A DNA stretch of 64,000 nucleotides from Sphingobium soli (GTDB taxonomy: Bacteria > Pseudomonadota > Alphaproteobacteria > Sphingomonadales > Sphingomonadaceae), in contig NZ_JAJGNP010000007.1 in NCBI RefSeq assembly GCF_020782245.1, forward strand, positions 1 through 64,000. Reading direction: 5' to 3'. The position numbers were made by a program, and so were the translations under genes. Under the pieces are notes generated by a model, which did not search any database, was not told the origin of the DNA, and saw only the letters and a list, made by a program, of their open reading frames with translations. Positions 1 through 8,342 of the stretch are shown here, piece by piece; position 1 is the first letter of the stretch; the number at the start of each line of letters is the position of its first letter.

Positions 1-411
1 AGGGACGAGTTCAACATGGGTCAATTCTCAGTGGAAATTTACGCCCTACCCGGGTCACTTCTCAGTGGAAATCAACACCCTGCTTCAACGCCGAGGCGGC
101 ACGCTGGATCTTTCTCGACGCGCTCAAGATGAGCGGCAGTTACTGGAAGGCGATGGGCATTTATCATAGCCCGAACGGCGCCCGCCAACGCCGCTATGCT
201 GCTCTGGTCGCGATCCATCTGCAAAAGCGGTTCGGGTCCGATGTCTTCGGATCGCGTAGGGACGTTCAGGCGAGGTCGGTTCCCTGACCTTCATACATAT
301 TAGCGCGGGCTCGATCGCTAGACGGCGGTGGAGATAGCGGATCATTATTCGTCTAACAATCGTGAGCACGATCAGCTAGTTTTCGAGAAGATATTTGGTG
401 ACCGTATTCTA
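1..411. other. IS-scarred left flank with an unrecognised coding remnant
   Basis: This stretch has no intact gene. After the IS21-like end repeats, an open frame on the plus strand from about 84 to a stop at 285-287 reads for 67 codons, begins FNAEAARWIFLDALKMSG and has no start codon of its own. It looks like the tail of a gene cut by the mobile element at its left. I do not recognise the family. From 288 to 411 I see nothing coding. A TA dinucleotide at 410-411 abuts the probable end of the IS630 remnant. Confidence 0.4.
18..72. repeat. Two 21-bp direct repeats resembling IS21-family end repeats
   Basis: Copies at 18-38 and 52-72 start with gggtca, end with tcagtggaaat, differ at one base and have a 34-bp period. 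IS21-family elements carry multiple similar repeats inside each end, which act as transposase binding sites. The position at the window edge suggests one end of an IS21-like element whose istA/istB genes lie to the left, outside the window. No transposase gene is visible to confirm this. Confidence 0.45.
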
Positions 412-419
412 GAGCATTT

Positions 420-1072
420 TCAGCATGAGCGTTGATATCCTGCGGCGAGGAAGAAGTTGGCGCATTCGTCTGGCAGGAAGCGATCGAGCAGCGTGCCGAT
501 ACGTTCGACGAGCGCGTCGGCGGTGCGCGCCGGTTCCTGCCTTAGGAGCGCCTTGAGTTTGGCGAACGCCATCTCGATCGGGTTCATGTCGGGGCTGTAA
601 GGCGGCAGGTAGAATATCTGAGCCCGACGTTCGGCGATCGCTTCGCGGATGCCGGTGACCTTGTGCGCGGGCAGGTTGTCGAGAACCACTACATCGCCGC
701 GTTTGAGGGTCGGCGCGAGGACGTGCTGGACGTAGATGCGGAAAGCATCGCCATCCATCGCGCGATCGAGCACCCAAGTCGCGGTCATGCCGGTGAGGCG
801 CAACCCGGCGACGAAGGTCATTGTTTTCCAATGTCCAAACGGCACCTTGTCGCGGCAGCGCTCGCCAACGGGCGACCAGCCATAGAGCCGCGCCATCTTG
901 GTGTTCACCCCGGTTTCGTCGAGGAAGACCAGGCTTTCAGGATCAAGGAACGGTTGCGTCGCTCTCCACAGCTTGCGCCGTGCGGCCACGTCGGGCCGGT
1001 CCTGCTCGGCCGCGCGCAGGTCTTTTTTAAACGACAGCCCAAGGCGCCTGGCGGCATTCCAGATCGCTCCAG
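420..1072 (-). pseudogene. IS630-family transposase, N-terminus truncated by IS256
   Basis: The frame encodes the C-terminal DDE catalytic half of an IS630/DDE_3 transposase. The first acid lies in LVFLDETGVNT, the second in VVVLDNLPAHK, and the last region is PYSPDMNPIEMAFAKLK. The frame continues upstream of 989 through GLSFKKDLRAAEQDRPD, the typical linker after the helix-turn-helix. It then stops abruptly at 1072, where the IS256 inverted repeat begins. The N-terminal DNA-binding domain is therefore missing and the gene should be dead. The other end of this element lies near 412, next to a TA dinucleotide, the usual IS630 target. Confidence 0.85.
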
Positions 1073-2394
1073 GGGACTGTCAGGAATTTCGTGTGCGGCG
1101 AGGCGGTTGACCATCAGGCCGTCATGGCCCTGATGAAACGTTCGCCGAAGAGCACGGCAAATTGCGCTGTTGCCATGTTCCACTCACGCGGCGGCATTTT
1201 CCACTCTTTCTCCGATCGGTTCAAGATCAGATAGAGGAGCTTGGTGGCGGCCTCATCATTGGGGAAATGGCCCCGGGCACGAACAGCGCGGCGGAGCTTG
1301 GAATTGAGGGCCTCTATTGAATTTGTCGTATAGACGATCCGCCTGACCTCGTCGGGAAAGGCGAAAAACGGGATAACCTCGGGCCATGCCCGGCGCCAGC
1401 TCTGGCCGATGGCGGGATAACGCTGCCCCCAGAAGCTGGCTTCGAACGCTGTCAGGGCTTCTTCGGCGGCTGCAGCATCAACGGCCCGATAGATGGTCTT
1501 CAAGGCCGTTCCGAGCGCCTTGCGATCTTTCCACGCCACGAAATCCATCGAGTTGCGCAGCAGATGGACAATACAGGTTTGGACCATCGCTTCGGGAAAG
1601 ACGGCGGTGATGGCGTCGGGGAAGCCCTTGAGGCCGTCGACGACGGCCAGCATGATATCCTCAACGCCGCGGTTGCGCAGTTCGTTCATGACGCGCAACC
1701 AGAATTTGGCGCCTTCATTCTGCTCCAGCCACAACCCCAGGACCACCTTGGTGCCGTCGGCCATGACGCCCAGGGCAATATGAATCGCCTTGTTGCGCAC
1801 CATCCCCTCGTCGCGGATCTTGACCCGGATCGCATCGAAGAAAACCAGCGGATAGGCTGGGTCCAGCGGCCGTTGCTGCCAGGCTGCGACTTCCTCCAGC
1901 ACCGCGTCGGTGATCGTGCTGATCAGATCGGGCGAGGCGTCGATCCCATACAGGTCGCGCAGATGACCGGTGATCTCCCGCGTACTCATACCCCGAGCAT
2001 ACATTGAGATGATCTTGTCATCAAAGCCGGGGAAACGGCGCTGATATTTGGCGATCAGCTGCGGATCAAAACTGCCCGCTCGATCGCGCGGCACCTCGAT
2101 CTCGATCCGTCCCCCGTCGGTCGTCACCGTCTTGCGGCCATAGCCGTTCCGGCTGTTGTTCCCTTGCTCCTCCTGGCCAAGATGGTGATCCATCTCAGCG
2201 TTGAGTGCCCGTTCGGCGAATGCCTTCTTCAGGGTATCGAGCAGGCCGCCCTGGCCGAGCGCCGCCGCCGCGTCAGTGCCGGCCAGCAACTGGTCGAGAA
2301 TGTCGTTCGGTATCGAGGGTTCTTTCCGTCGTGACATATTGGGTCTCCTTGTTGCCCTTTATGCCTCGCCGCACACGAAATTCCTGACAGTCCC
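1073..2394 (-). mobile_element. Complete IS256-family insertion sequence
   Basis: A 1322-bp element is bounded by perfect 32-bp inverted repeats: 1073-1104 (starting gggactgtcagg) and its reverse complement at 2363-2394. It holds one transposase gene on the minus strand. IS256 elements normally leave an 8-9 bp target duplication. The flanks here (tcgctccag on the left, tggcgagat on the right) do not match, and the two sides belong to different older elements. This suggests recombination between IS copies after insertion rather than simple transposition. Confidence 0.92.
1114..2337 (-). CDS. IS256-family (Mutator-type) transposase
   Basis: A full-length 407-residue DDE transposase. The N-terminal region contains NGYGRKTVTTDGG and EVPRDRAGSFDP, both typical of IS256/Mutator proteins. 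The catalytic acids are visible in VFFDAIRVK, AVVDGLKGFP and TTNSIEALNSKLRR. A CIVHLLRNS segment sits between the second Asp and the Glu, as in the family. The gene fills the element between the inverted repeats with short leaders on both sides. Nothing looks broken, so the element is probably still mobile. Confidence 0.95.
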   Translation of the reverse strand: MSRRKEPSIPNDILDQLLAGTDAAAALGQGGLLDTLKKAFAERALNAEMDHHLGQEEQGNNSRNGYGRKTVTTDGGRIEIEVPRDRAGSFDPQLIAKYQRRFPGFDDKIISMYARGMSTREITGHLRDLYGIDASPDLISTITDAVLEEVAAWQQRPLDPAYPLVFFDAIRVKIRDEGMVRNKAIHIALGVMADGTKVVLGLWLEQNEGAKFWLRVMNELRNRGVEDIMLAVVDGLKGFPDAITAVFPEAMVQTCIVHLLRNSMDFVAWKDRKALGTALKTIYRAVDAAAAEEALTAFEASFWGQRYPAIGQSWRRAWPEVIPFFAFPDEVRRIVYTTNSIEALNSKLRRAVRARGHFPNDEAATKLLYLILNRSEKEWKMPPREWNMATAQFAVLFGERFIRAMTA

Positions 2395-2593
2395 TGGCGA
2401 GATCTTCTACAGCCTCGCGGAGGCCAAGGTGCTGATCGAAACCTGGCGGCGGCATTACAACACCGTGCGCCCGCACAGCAGCTTGGGTTACCGACCGCCG
2501 GCGCCAGAAACGGCGACACCGCCATATCCGGCCTCCGGTTCCGCTTCGCTCCACCTCCATCCGGATATGGCGGCGGCGCGAATAATCCACTAA
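2395..2593 (+). pseudogene. IS3-family transposase OrfB, C-terminal remnant
   Basis: The frame immediately right of the IS256 repeat reads GEIFYSLAEAKVLIETW and then NTVRPHSSLGYRPPAPE. This is the conserved end of the rve integrase domain of IS3-family OrfB proteins. Only about the last 65 residues remain, so the catalytic D,D are absent. The element continues to about 2627, ending in gggggcagatca. Read from the other strand this begins TGATCTGCCCCCAC, a typical IS3 terminal repeat. Everything to the left was lost when the IS256 junction formed. Confidence 0.85.
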
Positions 2594-2642
2594 CAAAGAA
2601 ACCGGTCCACTCGGTGGGGGCAGATCAGGAGCAACAGCTGAT

Positions 2643-3536
2643 ATGCTTACAAGACCTTATGATTCTGACCGTCATCCTGAGGGTACAAGCCTGGACTTCA
2701 TATTCCCGCAGGAATTCGAAACGTCTCTCGAAGCGGCGAGGGCTACAGTTGGTGCGCGCTTTGAAGTCCGGCGGTTTTTCTGGCGAGAACGAAACGAGAT
2801 CGTCTTCACGCCGCCCTGCAGCTATTTCGAATTGACCCGCTTCCCGTCTATGGGCAGATATCTCGCATCTGCTCGCGACTTTTGCGAGCAGGGCGAGGTA
2901 CGCTTTTATCCGGCCGCGTGTCCGTTCCAAATGCATTGGCAGGAACGCGAGCAAAGATCGCTATTTTGCAGAATAGATATTCCCGCGATCACTGGATTGC
3001 CCATGGAACTTTCCAATCAACAATTGCGCGACACCATAGACATGCGCAATCCCCATGTCAGAGCACTGCTTCTAAGGGCCCAGCAGGAACTGGTGGCGCC
3101 GGGGCTGTGTTCGCAACTCATTCTGGATTCGATCAGCGTCGGCCTCGCAGCCGAAATGGTGCAGCAATTCGGTCCAGAAAGCCAACCAGAGTTCACCAGT
3201 CGCCGGACGTTCGACCAGCGCTATCTGGCTGGCCTTGTTGCACATATCCGGGAGCAGCCCGGCAGGGTCGAGATCGGGCAGTTGGCGGCGGAACGCGGCA
3301 TCAGCGTCCGTCATTATGAACGCCTGTTCCGCACCGCGACGGGCGAAAGTCCCGCAGCCTTTTGTCGTCGTCATATGCTCGCTCTGGCGAAGGACCTACT
3401 GATGGACCGATCGCTTCTGGTCAAGGAGATCGCCTATCGCTGTGGTTTCGCCAATACGGCAAGCTTCAGTGTGGCGTTCCGCCAGATAGAAGGGTGTTCG
3501 CCGCGGCAATTCCGTGACCGGCTTTTGATCCACTGA
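2643..3536 (+). CDS. AraC-family transcriptional regulator
   Basis: A 297-residue regulator with an N-terminal sensor domain of the AraC_binding_2 type (about residues 20-180) and two C-terminal helix-turn-helix motifs. The second HTH is seen in VKEIAYRCGFANTASFSVAF followed by the PRQFRDR signature. The start at 2643 is preceded by aggag at 2627-2631, whose first base is the last base of the IS3 remnant. The ribosome binding site and promoter therefore lie at or inside the IS end. It probably controls the sulfotransferase operon that follows, though no effector can be deduced. Confidence 0.88.
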   Translation: MLTRPYDSDRHPEGTSLDFIFPQEFETSLEAARATVGARFEVRRFFWRERNEIVFTPPCSYFELTRFPSMGRYLASARDFCEQGEVRFYPAACPFQMHWQEREQRSLFCRIDIPAITGLPMELSNQQLRDTIDMRNPHVRALLLRAQQELVAPGLCSQLILDSISVGLAAEMVQQFGPESQPEFTSRRTFDQRYLAGLVAHIREQPGRVEIGQLAAERGISVRHYERLFRTATGESPAAFCRRHMLALAKDLLMDRSLLVKEIAYRCGFANTASFSVAFRQIEGCSPRQFRDRLLIH

Positions 3537-3672
3537 GCGCCCACTGATGTAGCCGCAATTTTCGACATCTGTTTCCGATAGGCGACATCGATGGCACCTG
3601 GGCTTTTCATCGGTGTCCGGACCAGTCATCCTGCCCAAAATGGTCGTCAGACCAGTTTGAGAGAGGATGGCA

Positions 3673-4818
3673 ATGACATTTGAATTTCCGGACGCGGACG
3701 CGCTGTTGGCGCAGTATCCGCTGCCCGATTATTTACGCGACAATGTGCGGCCGGGGCTGGAGCAACTGCTTGCCTCAATGGCGGAAGACCGGGCACTTAA
3801 CGCCAATGGCCATGTGCGTGCACTGCATATCATTGCCGATGACTTGTCCCGGCTGAAGGCGATCGCCGACGACCGAGCGCGCTATCCTGACATTGCCGAT
3901 GTCGAAATCAGGCAGCCGCTTTTCATCCTCGGCCTCCCCCGGTGCGGCACCAGTTTCCTGCACGCCCTGATGGAAGGCGACCCGCAGATCCGCACGCCGC
4001 TGATGTGGGAAGTGGCCGAACCATCGCCTCCTCCCGAAGCGGCAACCGCCGACACGGACCCGCGCATCTCCCGGTTCGACGAACATTTGCGCGCGCAATT
4101 GGGCGGTGATGCCGACGAATTGCTCAAAGCCCATCCGCTGGGCGCCAAAATCCCGCAGGAATGCGGATCGTTCATGACGACCTCCTTTCAGAGCAGCAAT
4201 CCGTGCATGTTCCAGCATCTCCCGCGCTTCTACGACTGGTTCAAGGGCATCGACGCGACCTTTCGCTACGAGGTCCACAAGATGTGGCTTCAGCATCTGG
4301 GTTGGCGGCATCCCGGCAGGCATTGGGTGCTCAAGATTCAGGAGCATATGTATAAGCTCCCCGCGCTGCGTAGCGTCTATCCCGATGCGATCTTCATTCA
4401 GCCCCATCGCGACCCGACCACCGTCATCGCCTCGATCTCCCAACTGATCAGCGTCATTCGTGGACCGTCCTACGACCAACTCGATCTGCATGCGCTGGGC
4501 GCCGAGTTCCTGCAACTCTGGTGGGATGGGGTGAAGTTCTGCATGGATTATCGCAGGGCGCATCCGGACCTGCCGATTTACGACATGCGATACAAGGACA
4601 TCGTCGCCGACCCGGTCTCGACCATCCGGGCCGCCTATGACCATTTCGGCTGGGATTTCACGCCGGAGTCGGAAAAGGGCATGCTGGGCTGGCTGCGGGA
4701 GAATCCGGCGGGCAAGCATGGGCCGCGCAGCTATAGTCTGGCCGATTACGGTCTGACCGCCGAACAGGTGAGCGACAGGTTCGCCGAATATATCGAGACC
4801 TACCATGCCTATCTCTGA
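3673..4818 (+). CDS. PAPS-dependent sulfotransferase family protein
   Basis: A 381-residue cytosolic protein of the Sulfotransfer_3 type. The 5'-phosphosulfate loop is FILGLPRCGTSFLHA near residue 90 and the 3'-phosphate site is PHRDPTTVIAS near residue 245. The ATG at 3673 is preferred over 3667 because gagagg at 3661-3666 gives normal spacing. The family moves sulfate from PAPS to a hydroxyl or amine. Members paired with a DUF1214 gene in catabolic clusters have unclear roles and might sulfonate, or only bind, a hydroxylated substrate. The 3' end overlaps the DUF1214 gene by 14 bp. Confidence 0.85.
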   Translation: MTFEFPDADALLAQYPLPDYLRDNVRPGLEQLLASMAEDRALNANGHVRALHIIADDLSRLKAIADDRARYPDIADVEIRQPLFILGLPRCGTSFLHALMEGDPQIRTPLMWEVAEPSPPPEAATADTDPRISRFDEHLRAQLGGDADELLKAHPLGAKIPQECGSFMTTSFQSSNPCMFQHLPRFYDWFKGIDATFRYEVHKMWLQHLGWRHPGRHWVLKIQEHMYKLPALRSVYPDAIFIQPHRDPTTVIASISQLISVIRGPSYDQLDLHALGAEFLQLWWDGVKFCMDYRRAHPDLPIYDMRYKDIVADPVSTIRAAYDHFGWDFTPESEKGMLGWLRENPAGKHGPRSYSLADYGLTAEQVSDRFAEYIETYHAYL

Positions 4819-5980
4819 AACGTCCCAGTGGCGCGCCTGGCTGGAGCGGATGGTGGGGGCGGAAGGCATGCTGGACAGGCTGGCCGATCCCGATGATCCA
4901 CAGGCCCGGGCCGAGGCGCACCGCCTGTTGTTCGCTATCCTCGCCACCGGCTATCAGACGGCCTTCGCCGATCCCGATCATCCCGATTTCGTACCCTCGG
5001 TCAGCAGCATCCTCAACACGGTCGGGGTCAATCCCGATTTCATCTATGGCGCGGCGCGGATCGACGGCAGCGGCGTCTACAGGCTGTCGGGCACGCGGGG
5101 GGACGGGGTTTTCGTGTTCCTTGATCTGGTCGCGGGCGGTCTGGGACCGATGGAAGATCTCGGGCCTTCGGTGGGCATGATCGATCTGGATGCCTGCACA
5201 TTGGGACCGGACGGGGCGTTCGACATCGTGTTGGGCGGGGAGCGGCCGGATCATGCGGGCGACTGGTTTCCGCTAGACCCGCGCGCGGTCACGATCGGCT
5301 TGCGCCATGCCTATTATGACTGGGGCGTGGGGCGCGATCTACGCATCGCGATCGAACGGGTCGACCGGCGCGTGGGCGGCGGTCCGGTGCCCGCAGCCGA
5401 GATCGTCCATCGGCTCGATCGCCTGTCAGCGTTCGTCGAACGCTATGCCGCATTCGCCCTGGGTTATGGCCAGCGGCAGCGGGCGCAGGGCTTCGTCAAC
5501 AGGCTGGAATATGATGACTGGGCCGGTCGCGGCGGCGTGGCCGGGCAGCATTATTATCAGGGCATCTTCCGGTTGGAGCCGGGGGAGGCGATGATCATCG
5601 ACACGGCGGTGCCCGATCAGGTGCGTTACTGGAACGTCCAGCTCAACGATCCGCTGTGGAACACGATCGACTGGATGAACCATCAGAGCAGCCTCAACGC
5701 GGCGCAGGCGCGTCTGGACGGCGACGGCCGCTTCCGGGCCGTCATCGCACTGGACGATCCGGGCGTGCCCAACTGGCTTGATCCGGCCGGACGCAATGAA
5801 GGATCGCTGATGCTGCGCTGGACCGGCGCGAGTTCCGGGCCGGAGCCGACGCTCAGGATCGTGCCGGCTGCGGAACTCCGTTCGCATCTTCCTGCCGACA
5901 CGCCGCTTGTCACGCCGGAGCAGCGGGATGAGATGATCCGTAACCGTCGGCGCGGCGCGCAATGGCGACGGCGCTGGTGA
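4805..5980 (+). CDS. DUF1214 domain protein
   Basis: A 391-residue protein whose C-terminal third matches the DUF1214 pattern: RYWNVQLNDPLWNTIDW, then DPGVPNWLDPAGRNEGS and LRW. The first 280 residues are helical and lack a recognised fold. No signal peptide is evident, unlike many periplasmic DUF1254/1214 proteins. Its start lies inside the sulfotransferase gene, so the two are probably translationally coupled and work on the same compound. The biochemical function of DUF1214 is not established, so none is assigned. Confidence 0.8.
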   Translation: MPISETSQWRAWLERMVGAEGMLDRLADPDDPQARAEAHRLLFAILATGYQTAFADPDHPDFVPSVSSILNTVGVNPDFIYGAARIDGSGVYRLSGTRGDGVFVFLDLVAGGLGPMEDLGPSVGMIDLDACTLGPDGAFDIVLGGERPDHAGDWFPLDPRAVTIGLRHAYYDWGVGRDLRIAIERVDRRVGGGPVPAAEIVHRLDRLSAFVERYAAFALGYGQRQRAQGFVNRLEYDDWAGRGGVAGQHYYQGIFRLEPGEAMIIDTAVPDQVRYWNVQLNDPLWNTIDWMNHQSSLNAAQARLDGDGRFRAVIALDDPGVPNWLDPAGRNEGSLMLRWTGASSGPEPTLRIVPAAELRSHLPADTPLVTPEQRDEMIRNRRRGAQWRRRW

Positions 5981-6092
5981 GGGGATCAACCCCATCCGGG
6001 GAAAGGTTGGCCACGCCGTAATCACCCTTATGGCAGACATCAGCGTGGCATTCTAACCCCGCCGACGGCCCGTTTTGGAAGAGGATATGCGG

Positions 6093-6842
6093 ATGGACTT
6101 TGCAGGCAAGGTCGTACTGGTCACCGGCGCCGGGTCGGGCCTGGGCTGCGCGGCGAGCCTCGCCTTCGCGCGGGAAGGCGCGGCACTGTGCCTTGTCGGG
6201 CGCAGCCGAGCCAAGCTGGAAGAGACCGGGCGGTTGATCCGCGACGCGGGTGGCCGGTGTGTCGAGCTGGCTTGCGATCTTGGCGAGCCGCATGGCTGTA
6301 GGGAGGCTATCGAAGGGGCGATGACGGCATTCGGCCGGCTGGATGTGCTGTGCAATATCGCCGCCGATGTCATGTTTCACCGATTGGCGGACATCAAGGA
6401 GGAGGAATGGAACCGGACCATTGCCTCCAACCTGTCCGGCCCCTTCTTTCTCATGCAGGCGGCCATGCCGCACCTGATCGAGAGCGGCGGGAATATCATC
6501 TGCGTGGCCTCCACCGCCGGTTTCATGGGGCAGGCCTATCTGGCGCCGTATACCGCCTCCAAATTCGGACTGGTCGGTTTGACGTTGTCGCTCGCGATGG
6601 AGATGATGGACAGTCCCGTGCGGATCAACATCCTCTCGCCTGGCCCGATGCGGACGGAAATGACACAGGGCATGTCCTTCCCCGATTTCGCCGATCCCCG
6701 GCTCCTCGCGCGCTACACCGGCATGCGGCCGCCCTGTCCGCCCGAGGATGTGGCCGAGCCGCTTCTGTTCCTGGCTTCCGATCGGGCGCGTCATGTGCAT
6801 GGCGCCTGCTGGGCGGTCGACGGCGGCATTACCGCAGGTTAG
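6093..6842 (+). CDS. Short-chain dehydrogenase/reductase
   Basis: A classical NAD(P)-dependent SDR of about 249 residues. It shows the cofactor loop TGAGSGLG, a serine region VASTAGF and the catalytic APYTASK. The usual NNAG is altered to NIAAD. The start at 6093 is chosen because ggaagagg ends eight bases upstream; a TTG at 6075 and an ATG at 6087 are alternatives. It follows the sulfotransferase/DUF1214 pair after about 110 bp and converges on the aldehyde dehydrogenase gene. The likely role is oxidation or reduction of a secondary alcohol/ketone in the same pathway. Confidence 0.88.
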   Translation: MDFAGKVVLVTGAGSGLGCAASLAFAREGAALCLVGRSRAKLEETGRLIRDAGGRCVELACDLGEPHGCREAIEGAMTAFGRLDVLCNIAADVMFHRLADIKEEEWNRTIASNLSGPFFLMQAAMPHLIESGGNIICVASTAGFMGQAYLAPYTASKFGLVGLTLSLAMEMMDSPVRINILSPGPMRTEMTQGMSFPDFADPRLLARYTGMRPPCPPEDVAEPLLFLASDRARHVHGACWAVDGGITAG

Positions 6843-6851
6843 GCAGCGGCT

Positions 6852-8342
6852 CTATCCGCCGATAGGATAGAAGACCGACTTTTGATTTTGATATTCGTGC
6901 AGCCAGTCGGGACCATATTCCCGGCCCACGCCCGAGCGTTTGTAGCCGCCGATGGGCGCATAGGTCATACGCCCAGTGCCACCATTGAGCATGACGCTGC
7001 CCGCACGGATATGCATCGCCATCTCATAGCCTTTGGCAGCGTCTGCGGTTTCGATGCCACCATTCAGGCCATAACGGCTGTCGTTGGCGATGCGGATCGC
7101 CTCTTCGTCGGTATCGAAGCCGATGACGCAGCCGACCGGACCGAACACCTCTTCCTGGGCGATCGTCATCTTGTTGTCGACATCGTCGAAGATCGTGATG
7201 TCGGTGAAGAAGCCCTTGTCGAGACCGGCCGGACGCCCGCCGCCATGCACGATCCGCGCGCCCTCGTCGCGGCCGATAGTGATCAGTCTTTCGACCTTTT
7301 CCCGCTGGGATTCGCGGATCAGCGGCCCCATCGCCACGGTGGGATCGGCAGGATCGCCGATTTTGAACTGGCTGGCGATGGCACAGGCGGTTTCGACGAA
7401 CGCTTTCCTGATGCTGTTATGGACGACGAGGCGCGTGAGCAGGGCGCAGCCCTGGCCCGCATTGACCGAGAGCACTGCAACCGCCATGCCCGCGGCGCGG
7501 GCGATGTCGGCATCCTGGCGGACGATCAGTGCGGACTTTCCACCGAGTTCCAGATGCACGCGCTTCAATGTGGGGGCGGCTTGCGCCATGATAGCGGCGC
7601 CTACGCCTTCGGATCCGGTGAAGGTGACGAGATCGACGCGCGGATCGCAGGTCAGGGTCGTGCCAACCTCCGGTCCGCCGGTAACGATGTTCAGCACGCC
7701 TTTGGGCAGGCCGATCTCTTCGGCGATCTCCCCGAACAGCAGCGCGGAAAAGGGTGTGAAGGGCGACGGCTTCAGCACCATCGTATTGCCGGCCAGCAGC
7801 GCGGGAACGATCTTCGCCAGATTTATGAGAAAGGGGAAATTATAACCGGTGATGGCCGCGACCACGCCCACCGGTTCGCGCACCACGGTCGTCCCGCCTA
7901 TTTTCTTCGGCCCGTCGGGATTGAAGGGATCGGGGGTGATGTCGATGGGCAGGCGAACGCTGTCGTCGCGCGTCGAATGTTCGACCGCGGCCAGCAGATG
8001 GTCGAGCGGATTAGCGACCTGCATGCCTTGGGTGATGCCCTGTGAACAGCCGACTTCCGCGATGATCAGCGCCGCGATCTGCTGCCTGCGCGCATCCAGT
8101 GCGGCATGCATCCGGCGCAGACTGGTCGCGCGTTCGGACATGGCCATGCGTGGCCAGATGCCCGTGTCGAACGCATCGCGCGCGGCTGCGATCGCAGCGT
8201 CCACGGCGGCGGCGTTACCCACCGGCGCGTGGCCGATCACCGCTTCGGTGGCGGGATTGATGATGGCGTCGCGTTCGCTCCCGCCATCGACCCAGGCGCC
8301 ATCGATATAAAGCTTGTCGAACGTCGTGAACGGCACGGTCAT
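6852..8342 (-). CDS. NAD(P)-dependent aldehyde dehydrogenase
   Basis: A 496-residue ALDH-superfamily enzyme of normal length. Key parts are ITGYNFPFLINLAKI (cofactor domain), FTGSEGVG, the general base in LELGGKSALIV and the nucleophilic cysteine in NAGQGCALLTR. It ends in the usual GGYKRSGVGREYG segment. It oxidises an aldehyde to the acid. Its start codon overlaps the stop of the GMC oxidoreductase by two bases (ATGA arrangement). The two enzymes probably act in series: alcohol to aldehyde by GMC, then aldehyde to acid. Confidence 0.93.
   Translation of the reverse strand: MTVPFTTFDKLYIDGAWVDGGSERDAIINPATEAVIGHAPVGNAAAVDAAIAAARDAFDTGIWPRMAMSERATSLRRMHAALDARRQQIAALIIAEVGCSQGITQGMQVANPLDHLLAAVEHSTRDDSVRLPIDITPDPFNPDGPKKIGGTTVVREPVGVVAAITGYNFPFLINLAKIVPALLAGNTMVLKPSPFTPFSALLFGEIAEEIGLPKGVLNIVTGGPEVGTTLTCDPRVDLVTFTGSEGVGAAIMAQAAPTLKRVHLELGGKSALIVRQDADIARAAGMAVAVLSVNAGQGCALLTRLVVHNSIRKAFVETACAIASQFKIGDPADPTVAMGPLIRESQREKVERLITIGRDEGARIVHGGGRPAGLDKGFFTDITIFDDVDNKMTIAQEEVFGPVGCVIGFDTDEEAIRIANDSRYGLNGGIETADAAKGYEMAMHIRAGSVMLNGGTGRMTYAPIGGYKRSGVGREYGPDWLHEYQNQKSVFYPIGG

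Noticed and set aside
1064..2403. Target-site duplication around the IS256 element
   Set aside because: The nonamers tcgctccag and tggcgagat do not match, so no duplication is claimed.
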